Below, piece by piece: positions 10,978 to 21,340 of a stretch of 64,000 bases of DNA (the first letter of the stretch is position 1; the number at the start of each line of letters is the position of its first letter). Origin of the DNA: Melieria omissa (Eukaryota; Arthropoda; Insecta; Diptera; Ulidiidae); contig OZ020269.1 of NCBI GenBank assembly GCA_963971225.1, forward strand, positions 79,460,450-79,524,449. The letters are read 5' to 3'. The notes beneath the pieces were generated by a model that saw nothing but the letters and a program-made list of their open reading frames with translations, was not told the DNA's origin and made no database searches. Both the position numbers and the translations under genes were made by a program.

Positions 10978-13900
10978 ATGCCAGGACGATCATGCTGTGT
11001 CTGCAAGTCTGCACACTACAACACATTATCAATGTTCCACCCACCAAAGTCGGCAGAACAGCGCCAAAAATGGGTCGAAGCGTGCAATGCATCTTTAGAG
11101 GACCATTCGTATTTGTGTGAGCAGCATTTCGAAGCTTCAGACTTTAGCGAAGTAGCGAAGAGCCGCAAGCGCCTAAAGCCATTTGCTATACCAAGCCAAA
11201 ACTTGCCTCAAACCAGCAAACGAATTTGTAAAGAACCAGCGGCAGATCCGTAAGTCCACTTTCACTTAGTCGAAATTACATAAATCTGATCAAAAGTTTA
11301 TTGTCGAAAGATGCTTGAGTGTGAACAGCTGTAGTAGCTTTTGCCGTCATTATTACATGTACAACGTGTACCAAAGTAAATAAAAAATGCTTACATTAAT
11401 TTCACTTGTTAGACCTCAAGATAATACTTACGCAGTTATTAAAATCAAAAGCACAAACACATACGCTATATGCTGCTGCTTGTGCAGTGAAGAATTTCTG
11501 CTGTGGAGTTGGGGCCAATTCATAAAACATTTGAACGAAAACCATTTACATGCATTTGATGAAATGAAGGTGTCGGCGGTTTATGAGTACGACCCACTGA
11601 CGAAGCAAGTGCGAAAGCCAACGAACTACGTGCAAGTTGTGATGACAAGGGGGTTGAAAGCTTCCTGGAAGCAACCCGTGTTTTACGCATTTGATTGTAA
11701 ACTAACTAAAGCGATATTATTTAACATAATCCAAGCTCTCAGTTCTGCGAATTACACAGTAGTTGCAGTATTCTGATATGGGGCCGGGAAATCAAGGCCT
11801 ATGGAGGGAGCTTGGTATATCCATAAGTAAGGTCTTTACATTATTTAATATTTAAAAAATCTAATTAACATTTGTTCAAAGGCAACACATCTTTCAAGAA
11901 TCCTGCCAACGCACAGTGCTTCGACTCCATACAAAATTGCGGCAAAAATAGAAGGAGTACGTGAAATTCGCTGAAAATTTGCAGTCTAAGTCATTTTGGG
12001 CTGCTGATTTCAAAATTTGTGTTTGTTTCAAAAAAAAATATATAGTTAAAAAAAAATCGAATATATATGGTTATATATTATCTTGTCATCACAGAGCCCA
12101 AACCGCTGGAGCTATTATGATGAAATTTGGTCAAAAGTTGTATTTTAGAAAGTCAACCCTCAAACAGAAGAGATTTCGAAAACGTCGACCTGGAAAGGGC
12201 GGAAAGGCGGTGGTGAAGCTTATATGGACAGACATTGTTTTTTGGTCGGATTGTTTAAAAATTATGTATATGTATACTAAAAAAGCAATAACAAAATACA
12301 TATCTTAGCGTTTTTCTAAATTCGATATTTAAAGGGTAGAAAGAGGGCGGTAAAGTTGCTAAAGGCATATAGTTTTTGTTTATTTGATATTCGTAGAGCT
12401 TAACATGGAGATGAGGCAGGTGAATATGCAATGCAGCTCAACCTATAACGGCGAGACTATTCTTCAAGACTTATTCTTCAAAATTGGACCTTCTTCAAAG
12501 TTATACATTCCTCCTTTTTTTTAGAATATATTAGCGTTAAATCACATTTTAGCTAACAAATTTCATAATAATGAAAAAATTTGGATTGTATGGCTCATAA
12601 TGGGTTAAATATGCGTACCAAACCTATTTTTTATAAAAAACATTCATAATTCGTTGCATTGCCTTAGTTAAACATTTTAATCGCAATTTTAACTCAAGCG
12701 ATTTCTATACAAAAATCAACATTAGTAGTTTCGAAAAAATTGAATATTTTCCATAGGCCCAAAAAGACGCAAAATTTTTTTTACGGATTTAAGAGAAGAA
12801 AGTCCATCCAAAAAGGGCCATAAAAAGGATTTACGCCAGTTGACGCCATTCGATATTAATTGCCTTTCTAAATTTGGTTCTTTTTAATTTTCATGGGTTT
12901 GAAAAACATTCATTTTTGAAAATTCGTACAAAAAAAATTATATATGCTAAATAAAAAAAACTGATCAGTGGTCTCGCTCCTATCAATTAAGTTTTAATAT
13001 TACAAGAAATTGGAAGCCTATCTACAACAACACATTTTCTACCATTTTTTTTATACAAGCACCTAAATTTCATTTTTCCCCTTCATACATTTTTGTAAAA
13101 ATATATCCGACTTTGACAAGCTATATCTCCTAATCTCGACAATTTTTCGATAAAGTATTTCGGATCCAGCTTAATTAAACAATTACCTTTAACATGATAC
13201 TACTTTTGTCAAAATCCCGCGATAATTTTTTTTCTTATTTTTGTCCACTCTCGAAGCACTGTGCAACGCTTCAAATTTAATTTACGTGTTTGCAGATTCG
13301 CCACACTTACTAAAGTTGGTGCGAAACCATTTTATAGACAGCGGATTAATTTTTGAAGACAAAATAATTTCCGTTCAAACAGTAAAACAAGTGTTAAATA
13401 TGACAGCAAACAAAGATTTATCTATAGTATATAAGCTTAAAGAAGAACACCTGGATGTTAAGGGCATAAATCGGCAAAAAGTTCAACCAGCTGCTCAACT
13501 ATTTTCAAACACACCGTTTAAACCAGGACGTTTTGGAAAACTTTTTCAGTTCCATGAGATTCGCAGGAGGACTTTGTGACCATCCGAGTGCAGTACAATT
13601 TCAATACAGACTGCGAAAATATTTATTTAGTAAGTGAACTTAATTTTGCTTTGCTTTTATTTTAAGTTTTATCATCACTTTTTGGTTTAGTTCATAGCAA
13701 AATTGTATTCATCTAAGTGCACATTATTTTACTTTTAGCTCGAAATACTGAAATATTGAGTACCGCGCTTAATGTGGAAGAAGACGCAACGCCATTGGTG
13801 GAGGAAGACTTCGATGACGACGAGCTTCGCAGAGAAGAAACTGCGCTTACAGAAATGAATACCGGGGAAGATATTGGCCAGCTCCATCAAGATGGCCTAG

Positions 13901-14271
13901 AATATCTTGGGGGGTATATTATAAGAAAATTAAAGTTGGGGCCTGAATACCAGGAAATTATGCCGTCGTTTACGTGGGTTGATCAACTCTCCCGAAAAGA
14001 GTTGATTAAACCCAGCGAAAATGTTTTGGAACAAATTAAAGCATTAGAAACCATATTTTTCAAAATTAACTGTGAGGGTATACTCTCCATTCCAAATTTA
14101 TGTCAACATTTGCAAAATTGTGGTGAAAATGTAAATTTAGAATATAATATAAAAAGCTTTTTTTATAAATGTCGCATAAACTTTCGGATAAAATTTTTAA
14201 ATCGAAATTTAAAGCAACAAAAACTCAAGAAACGACTTTGTGTACAAAAAAAAAACTACAAAAAACATTAA
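10978..14271 (+). pseudogene. P-like transposase gene, THAP type, split by a Transib-like insertion
   Basis: Exon 1 (10978-11249, donor GT at 11250) encodes a THAP zinc finger: MPGRSCCVCKS, FHPPK, a W in RQKWVEAC, then CEQHFEASDF. Exon 2 starts at 11413 after an AG acceptor. It adds a second Cys2-His2-like finger (C-x2-C ... H-x4-H in CCLCSEEF...HLNENH) and the DEMKV...YVQVVMTRGLK block that opens the RNase H-like fold. A one-base frameshift lies near 11771, before SDMGPGN. The coding sequence is interrupted at NPANA by the element at 11912-13263. It resumes with SNLIYVFADSPHLLKLVRNH, then EIRRRTL with another frameshift near 13560, and after a conserved intron (donor 13632, next exon 13739) the C-terminal domain to the stop at 14271. 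P transposases are GTP-dependent cut-and-paste enzymes; this copy cannot make full-length protein. Confidence 0.85.
11912..13263. mobile_element. Non-autonomous Transib-like element with 23- and 12-spacer ends
   Basis: The 1352-bp insertion splits a P-like coding region and is flanked by a 5-bp duplication CAACG (11907-11911, 13264-13268). Removing it with one CAACG restores the P-like reading frame exactly across the site. The left end is CACAGTG, a 23-bp spacer, then GCAAAAATA; the right end read inward is CACAGTG, a 12-bp spacer (CTTCGAGAGTGG), then ACAAAAATA. Five-bp duplications and CAC-AGTG-like termini are hallmarks of Transib transposons, whose transposase is related to RAG1. No transposase ORF is seen inside, so it depends on a source elsewhere. 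The interior is AT-rich and non-coding. Confidence 0.85.
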
Positions 14272-14549
14272 CATAGCTATTCATTTTGTTTACTTGTGTT
14301 TGTATTCTAATTTCTAAACTGTTTTTGCATTGTTATAAACTGTAACTAGTTAAATTTTTTAAATGAGTGTGTTTGGTGATATGCATCTTTTATGAAATTG
14401 TTTTAAATAAATTCATTGCTTTTGCTATGCACCCTGACACTAAGCTATCTTTCACTGCTTATTCGATGGCTGGATTTTACAACCGTGGTGAACTGTTGTT
14501 GCTGGTGATGGCATTTTTGCTTGGAGCGATCGTTTACTGCTGTGGTGCT

Positions 14550-15007
14550 AATGTGCCATGTTTTCCGTACCAATGGATGAGGAGCGGAGGAAGAAATGGA
14601 CAGGTGTGCGCCAAGTAAAGTTCACGGCTTCTTCGAAAATGTGCGCACTCCATTTCTATTCAACACAGCTGAATTCATCCGGACTTAAACGAAGGCGACT
14701 GAATCCAGATGTAGTTCCTTCAAAAAAGTTGTCACATCCTCCCACAACAATCGAAAAAATCTTGAAAAGTAAATGAAATATATAATATATGTATAAAAAA
14801 AATATATATATTATTTAGACCTCAAGACAATGTTTTCTGTGTAAAAGTCACGACGACGCATGAAAGGACAGCTGATACAATTTGTTGTACCTTTTGTGGA
14901 GTGAAATTGATTTTTTGATACAAAAGGCATAAGTTGGTCTTATGGTTTGAGAAATTTATTTTTGGAAATGTCAGTTTTTCAAAAGCTCTCTTGTTTATTT
15001 CATCATG
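14550..15007 (+). pseudogene. P element deletion remnant: THAP piece plus right terminus
   Basis: About 14550-14776 encodes a THAP remnant (MFSVPMDEERRKKWTGVRQV ... KMCALHFYSTQ) closely related to the THAP exon at 54713-54964. After an intron-like gap, PQDNVFCVKVTTTHERTADT (from about 14819) matches the next exon. From about 14905 the sequence jumps to the 3' end of the same family (shared with 61117-61280: ATTGATTTTTTGATAC ... TTTTTCAAAAGCTCTCTTGT) and finishes with TTATTTCATCATG at 15007, the complement of the P-type terminus CATGATGAAATAA. The inner part of the 31-bp repeat is missing, and no left terminus was found. Confidence 0.75.
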
Positions 15008-15009
15008 TT

Positions 15010-15740
15010 CGCAAGAAGAAACTAGTGAATATTTCATGTATTGAAAATGTTGGTTGTGGTGTTGCATTAAATAAAAGAAATTTTAACAAAAAGTTATGGT
15101 ATATTTCACTAAATCAATATGGTTACTAAACGATTTTTTTTTGTTTTACTGGCGTAAGCACAGGTCATGTAAGGATAGTTATGGGAACTAAAATTTGGTA
15201 CATGGTGTTTCCTTTCTTACAACCCTTTACTAAAAACTATGGTGAGCATTGGAAAAGCCATACAAAATGTTACTGTAGTGAAACTCTTTACAATTTGAGC
15301 TACTTTTTTGAATATACTAAAGATTTACGTATTTCAAGGTTTTCGCAAATGTAATTAAGATTAAGATTTAACTTAATTATGTTTAAAATATCAAATACAA
15401 ACGCCTACAGCAGAGCATTGCGAAAGGAAAACAACTTTCAAAAACGAACGCCTGCCTGCCGCGCCAAAACGACTGCATTCTTCAAATAAAAAAAATCAAG
15501 AGGAGTCTTTGGGCCGTCTTTTTACGGAAGAATAAAATAAATCAGCTCAAAATTGGCTACGGAAGGAAAGTGTGGCACGAAAACGATATTGAATGATCCA
15601 TCATGATTTACTCGGCAAGTCTGAAGGCTGTGTGGTCGAGCACGCATATGGCAGCTTCGACCGCCACACCACAACCGAGGAGCCAGCATCGACGTAACTT
15701 CCCTAAAGAACCGACTGAGTTAGAATGCTTAACTGTGTAA
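15010..15740. other. Unassigned stretch left of the Harbinger element
   Basis: No coding motif or inverted-repeat pair is recognised. The last three bases, TAA at 15738-15740, are the target duplication of the Harbinger element. Confidence 0.3.
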
Positions 15741-15969
15741 GGCTAAAAACATAGTGGAGCGGCGAGGAAAGCGAAGAGCAAAGCGGCGAGCAAAGCGACG
15801 AGAACAAATCAACGCTTTTGAATCGAAGCGCACATAGTGACGAGCAAAGCGAAGAAGGCTGAAAAGAGCATAGCGACGATTTCAAAATATTTTGTTTTCA
15901 TCGCTTTGCTCGCCGCTTTGCTCTACGCGAAAAAAAAATTCAATTGTTGAAAAATTTCTGTGAGAAAAA

Positions 15970-16102
15970 ATGAACGTGGACGCATTAATCAGCGCAATAT
16001 TCGCCAAAAACGCATTATGGGATCAAAGAGATCCCATGCACCATAACCGCCACGTCCTGGACAAAGAATGGGACGAGGTTGCAGCACAAATGCAAACAAC
16101 AC
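15970..16102 (+). CDS. Harbinger MADF protein, exon 1
   Basis: ATG at 15970 begins MNVDALISAIFAKNALWDQR and continues with HNRHVLDKEWDEVAAQM, the first half of a MADF (Myb/SANT-like) domain with its LI-x3-F-x4-LWD and W-x-EVA positions. The exon ends at 16102 with a GTAAGT donor. Joining to the acceptor at 20550 keeps the frame and completes the MADF domain, giving a predicted 212-residue protein. In Harbinger elements such Myb-like proteins bind the element ends and bring the transposase into the nucleus. Not interrupted by stops. Confidence 0.82.
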
Positions 16103-16559
16103 GTAAGTAGCAAACATATTTTGCGTTTTATAGTAGTGTTGTTGCGGCAAATGCAACTGTTGAGTGCGAAAGTAATTTTAACAACGGTCAATAATTTAAA
16201 ATCAATATATATTCTTCTTAACACCGAGGCTTTTTTATTATTTTTCTTTTTCCGTCACTGAACTGCTTGTTGCTTTTTACCCAAAACGGATGTCCCTCGC
16301 GGTTCAGTGGTGTTTAGATGTTTGTTGTTAACAATGTATATTTTTTACATTTAAAGTTTAGATTAAATTTTAAATTTTCTTTAACCTAAATCGGCAACAA
16401 GTGTTCATCCTTCAATCACCACACTATTCACATAACACCAACATTGTTACATCAAAGCATTATATAAAATTACACATTAAACATAAGAACTCATAAAACA
16501 TTCAACATTTATTATTGTGAACAATCTACATGAATTAATACGAACATTAACGACATTGA

Positions 16560-16945
16560 ACAAGACAGCAGATGGTTATTACCAAAAATTAAACCTCCCA
16601 AATTGCTTCGGAAGCATCGACGGCAAACACCATGTTTTTCAACTATAAACATTTTTTATTCTGTGGCGTCGGAAGCTGTAGCAGATTCCAACTACAAGTT
16701 TAAAACAATGTTGAACCTTTCATTCTTCTTAACTTTTTCATTCAATAGAAAGTGGAGACCTTAATATTCCTCCCGATACGACTCTCCACTCCCAATACGA
16801 CTCTCCACTATTGAAAAAAATTAAGAATTTTATGGAAGCCAATTGAAACCTTACCAGAAACGGCAGACAAAGTTTCAAATGCAATATGCGTTTTGCATAA
16901 TACAATTATTGATATGGAAGGATTTGAAGCGCAATGTGAGCAACT
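16560..16945 (+). pseudogene. Degenerate plus-strand copy of the Harbinger DDE transposase
   Basis: Plus-strand pieces ADGYYQKLNLPNCFGSIDGK (about 16566-16625), then NYKHFFYSV-like and AVADSNYKF-like stretches, and after a deletion LRILWKP...LPETADKV-NAICVLHNT (about 16815-16910), match the minus-strand transposase of the same element. It is opposite in orientation and full of frameshifts. It lies in the long intron of the MADF gene and probably arrived by insertion or inverted rearrangement of a relative. Confidence 0.72.
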
Positions 16946-16984
16946 CTAGAGTATAATCAAAGAATATGAAGTAATGTGAAAGCA

Positions 16985-17403
16985 CAGCACACTTGGCCTT
17001 TCCCTCTTGCCGTATGAAATTCGAGGAGTATCAGACAGTGCTAGAAAACCATTTACTGCCATTCATCCGTAGCTTTCCAGAAAAATCATTTATTTTTCAG
17101 CAGGATAATGCACGAATCCACATAAGCAGGTCTACGAAAACTTGGTTGGAAAGTCAAAATATCAACTGTCTTGAGTGTCCTTCTTGTTCCCCAGATGTAA
17201 ACCCAATAGAAAACATCTGGGGATGGCTGGCAAGGAAAGTGTATGAAGATTATCGGCAATTTAATACTGTTTCTGAGTTGCAAACTGCGATTTTACGTAC
17301 GTGGGAGTCACTGACTCCAGAAATGCTTCTCCAGTATTCGAATTCGATGCCAAATAGGATTTATAGTCTTATTAATAATAATGGTGAAGCAATAAATTAT
17401 TAA
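16985..17403 (+). pseudogene. Tc1-type transposase, C-terminal fragment
   Basis: An open frame encodes FPSCRMKFEEYQTVLENHLL, then FQQDNARIHISRSTKTWLES, CPSCSPDVNPIENIWGWLAR and a normal C-terminus with a stop at 17403. The second catalytic Asp (QQDNARIH) and the final acidic residue region (SPDVNPIENIW, third residue of the DDE/D triad) are present; the N-terminal DNA-binding half and first Asp are absent. It lies inside the Harbinger element next to the inverted transposase remnant. It is a dead fragment of a Tc1/mariner element unrelated in sequence to the copies at 22.5, 29.4 and 48.5 kb. Confidence 0.82.
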
Positions 17404-18106
17404 TTGAAATTTAAAATGAGTTGTTGTTATAATTTCTTTTCTTAATCCACTTTCCCTATAGCAATGAAACACGTGTTTCGTTATTTTTTTCACACTTGAT
17501 CAGCTTGCTCAAAATATACCGTTAGTAGAAAAAAGTTGTTGTTGTTTTGTTTTAAGGTGACCACGTGGTCGCTAACCTGCATCATTAATTTTTTTTTAAC
17601 ACTTACCGTTTTTCGGATTTCCAAAAAATTGTTGCTTCCCTATAACTATGAAACAAAGTGTATTATGCAAAACACATATTGCTTTAATAATTTTGTCTGC
17701 CGTTTCTGGTAAGGTTTCAATTGGCTTCCATAAAATTCTAAATTTCGCATTTATTATACCAAAGGCACATTCCACTGTTCGTCTTGCTCGCGAAAGACGC
17801 ATATGAAAATGCTCTTTATCAGCATCCAAGTTATTTCTGCTGTATGACTTTAATAAATGCGTCAATAGTGGATATGCCTCATCTCCTATGAATACATATG
17901 GCACGGTAACCGCAGTCGATGGCAAAGTCGTACTGGGGGAATATTTAGGTTTTCACTTTCCATTGCATGAAAGAGTGAAGAAGACCGAAAGGTTCCACCA
18001 TCACTTTGCTTCCCATATCCTCCAACATCAATTGTTATAAATTTATAGTCGGCATCTGCTACAGCTTACAACACAACAGAATAAAAATGTTTATAATTAT
18101 AAAACA

Positions 18107-20243
18107 CTAGCTGACCCGGCAAACTTCGTCTCGCCCAAACGGTCCGTTTGTGTGTGATGCCGTAACTCACATACAGTCACTTTCTTGTATATATATATAG
18201 ATTTAAGTTATATGGGCGGTTCCAAGCCCCCTTGTTCAATACCCGCACCATCCCGTCTTTCGGAAGGGAAAATGGTAGGTTCGTACTTAGTTTCATTGCT
18301 GTGCCACTCAAAGTTCAGCAAAATATTTGGGTCACAAACAATGCGCCACGCCCCTTGTCTGACGCCCATCAAATCTTATCATTAGAATGACTCATGTATG
18401 AGACGACAGGGTACTAAATTTTAGTGTTGTATGACTTATAATTCTGAAATTATTCCATATTAAAAATTTGAGTTGCATGAGTGGTGCCCCGCCCCCTTGT
18501 CCAAAATCCACCCTATTCCCCCTGCCAAAGGACACGACTAAATAATAAGTTTATACCGAGTGTCATTCATGTGAATGCTATAGTTCAAAAGCTACACCGG
18601 AATTTAAAAAGTGCCACGCCCCTTTCCAAAACCCATTAAATTTTATTTGTGGAAAGACACGTTTACGCCATGACACTGTTCCAAATTTCAATGCTGAGCG
18701 ACTTATAATTCCGAAGATAATCCATATCAAAAAGTTGGGTTGTATGGGCGGTGCCACGCCTCCTTGTCCAAAATACACCCTATTCCCCATGCCGAAGGAC
18801 ATGACCAAATCGTTACTTTGTACCAAGTGTCGTTGATGTGAATGCTATAGTTCAAAAGTAACACCGGAATTTAAAAAGTTCCACGCCCCTTGTCCAACGC
18901 CCATTAAATTTTACCAGTCGAATGACATGCTTACATAATGACACTGTTCCAAATTTCAATACTGAGCGACCTATAATTCTGAAGATATTTCTAATCAACA
19001 ATTTGGGTTGTATGGACGGTGCCACGCCCCCTTGTCTAAAATAAACCCTATTCCCCCTGCCGAAGGACACGACTAAATAATAAGTTTATACCGAGTGTCA
19101 TTGATGTGAATGCTATAGTTCAGAAGCTACACCGGAATTTAAAAAGTGCCACGCCCCTTTCCAAAGCCCATTAAATTTTATTTGTGGAAAGACACGTTTA
19201 CGCCATGACACTGTTCCAAATTTCAATGCTATACGACTTATGATTCCGAAGATATTCCGTACTAAAAAGTTGGCTTGTATGGGCGGTGCCACGCCCCCTT
19301 GTCAAAAACCCACCCTATTCTCCCTGTCGAAGGACACGACCAAATCGTTAGTTTGTACCGAGTTTCACTGATGTGAACGCTATAGTTCGAAAGTTACACC
19401 GGAATTTAAAAAGTGACACGCCCCTTGTCCAACGCCCATTAAATTTTACCGGTCGAACAACATGTTTACGCCATGACACTGTACCAAATTTCAATGCTAT
19501 ACGACTTATAATTCTGAAGATATTCAATATTAAAGAATTGAGTTGTATGGGCGGTGCCACGCCCCCTTGTCAAAAACCCACCTTATTCTCCCTGTCGAAG
19601 GACACGACCAAATCGTTAGTTTGTACCGAGTTTCACTGATGTGAACGCTATAGTTCGAAAGTTACACCGGAATTTAAAAAGTGCCACGCCCCTTGTCCAA
19701 CGCCCATTAAATTTTACCGGTCGAACAACATGTTTACGCCATGACACTGTACCAAATTTCAATGCTATACGACTTATAATTCCGAAGATATTCCGTATTA
19801 AAAAGTTGGCTTGTATGGGCGGTGCCACGCCCCCTTGTCAAAAACCCACCCTATTCTCCCTGTCGAAGGACACGACCAAATCGTTAGTTTGTACCGAGTT
19901 TCACTGATGTGAACGCTATAGTTCGAAAGTTACACCGGAATTTAAAAAGTGCCACGCCCCTTGTCCAACGCCCATTAAATTTTACCGGTCGAACAACATG
20001 TTTACGCCATGACACTGTACCAAATTTCAATGCTATACGACTTATAATTCTGAAGATATTCAATATTAAAGAATTGAGTTGTATGGGCGGTGCCACGCCC
20101 CCTTGAATAATGCCACGCCCCCTATGCTAAGAACCTTCCACACGGTGCCCGTAAACACACACGTAATATTTTATTAAAATAGGTCTGGTGGTTTGGGAGT
20201 CTATAGAAGACATACGAAATTTATTTGATTTTTATATATAAGA
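18107..20243 (-). mobile_element. Non-autonomous Helitron with internal tandem repeats
   Basis: Read on the minus strand it starts TCTTATATATAAAAATCAAA (from 20243) and ends ...GCCGGGTCAGCTAG (to 18107), i.e. 5' TC and 3' CTAG, with a palindrome AAACGGTCCGTTT (about 18139-18151) near the 3' end. The flanking host bases are A and T with no target duplication, the Helitron rule. Taking the insert out rejoins the Harbinger transposase in frame (ARSGT then FYNYKHFYS), so both boundaries are fixed by the host coding sequence. There is no Rep/helicase gene. Most of the interior is a 268-bp tandem array. Confidence 0.88.
18470..20106. repeat. Tandem array, about 268-bp monomer, six to seven copies
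   Basis: The marker CTATAGTTC recurs at 18578, 18845, 19113, 19380, 19648 and 19916, so the period is 267-268 bp. The last three units are nearly identical while the first ones differ more, as expected if copies were added from one side. Each unit contains GGGCGGTGCCACGCCCCCTT. Open frames of 60-90 codons that repeat along the array are by-products of the period being close to a multiple of three and are not genes. Confidence 0.92.
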
Positions 20244-20550
20244 TTGTGCCAGAACGAGCAGGGCATTTTATCCGCACATGTTTGCCGTCGATGCTGCCGA
20301 GGCAATTTGGGAAGTTCCATTTTTGGTAATAATCAGCTGCAATTTTTTTGAAAGAGGTTTCCGCAGGCACTTTCATGTGTATCGGCTGGAGAACTTCCCA
20401 AACCGCGTCCATGGTACACGTACAATTTTTGACACAGTTGTTGCACCCATTCGAAAAGTGAATGCGAGGGTTCTGAAGGATGATCCCGTAGCCAAATATC
20501 TATAAAAGAAATAATAAATTTATCTTTTTAATTATTTTTATCTTTTATAG

Positions 20551-21056
20551 GAGATGTCGTCCGGAATAAGTGGAAGTCTCTGCGAGACACATTCCGGAAG
20601 AAGCTGCGAAAATTCCCAACTCCTCGATCTGGAGATGGAGCAGGCGCAAAGTGGTCCTCCAACTGGACGTTTTTTGAGAGCCTCTCTTTTCTCAAGGACC
20701 AGTTTGCAACCAGACCGAGCAGTGGGAACCTAAAGGAGACTGAAATTGCGGATTGCATTCAAATAGATTTGGATGAAAATTCAATGGCCAGCAATGAAAT
20801 AGCAGAAAGCCCTACTTTGGAAAAAACTCCGAGCACTTCACGCCAGAGAGGCGTTAAAAAACATAAGCGGGATGAGGATGATATCGAAACAGCGCTCGTA
20901 AGACTTGAGGAGGATAAAATTAAAATCCTCCGAAAGCAAGAAGAACAGAAAGAAGATGATGATGTGCAATTTTTGCATAGTTTACTGCCGCATATAAAAA
21001 CACTTTCGCCAGCTGCTGGGGGTCGTGCGGATCAATCTGTTGACGATTTATGTTAA
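20551..21056 (+). CDS. Harbinger MADF protein, exon 2
   Basis: The exon starts at 20551 after a polypyrimidine tract and TATAG. With exon 1 it reads TTRDVVRNKWKSLRDTFRKK, completing the MADF domain (V-R-x-K-W-x-x-LRD). It continues with SNWTFFESLSFLKDQ, a Ser/Lys/Glu-rich linker, an acidic helical stretch (residues about 150-190) and the start of a BESS-like motif (FLHSLLPHIKTLSPA). The BESS motif is cut off: from about 21005 the sequence turns into the complement of an inverted copy, giving an unrelated tail and a stop at 21056. This protein normally partners the Harbinger transposase. It is the only intact ORF of the element but its C-terminus appears rearranged. Confidence 0.78.
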
Positions 21057-21340
21057 CATAAACAAAATTGTAGAAAAAGCCTTGCATTTTGAGCATCTTG
21101 TCAGCTGGTGAAAGTCTTTTTGTATGAGGCAAAAAACATGGGACATCATCATATTCTTTTTCTTGCTTCCGTAGAATTTTATTTATTTATTGCATCCTCC
21201 TCACGTGTTTAGAAAGCTACTCCGATATCACCTTCATGTTTTGGTTTCTCAACGCCTTTCTGAAGCGCTCGGAGTATCTTCCAAAGATATAGGGCTTCCT
21301 GCCCATTTAATTTCTTGCCATTGAGTTTTCACCCAAAATG
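21057..21340 (-). pseudogene. Inverted, degenerate copy of the MADF/BESS C-terminus
   Basis: On the minus strand, 21300-21000 reads, with frameshifts, EDTPSAS-like, KILRKQEKEYDDV and LPHTKRLSPADKMLKMQ, matching EKTPSTS, KILRKQEEQKEDDDV and LPHIKTLSPA of exon 2 on the plus strand. The two copies meet tail to tail around 21005-21060. This copy retains the BESS end (LSPADKMLKMQ) that the plus-strand gene has lost. Confidence 0.7.

Noticed and set aside
19348..20106. Repeated 65-88-codon ORFs on both strands with nearly the same protein sequence
   Set aside because: They are shadows of the 268-bp tandem array inside the Helitron; they have no start context and no known domain.
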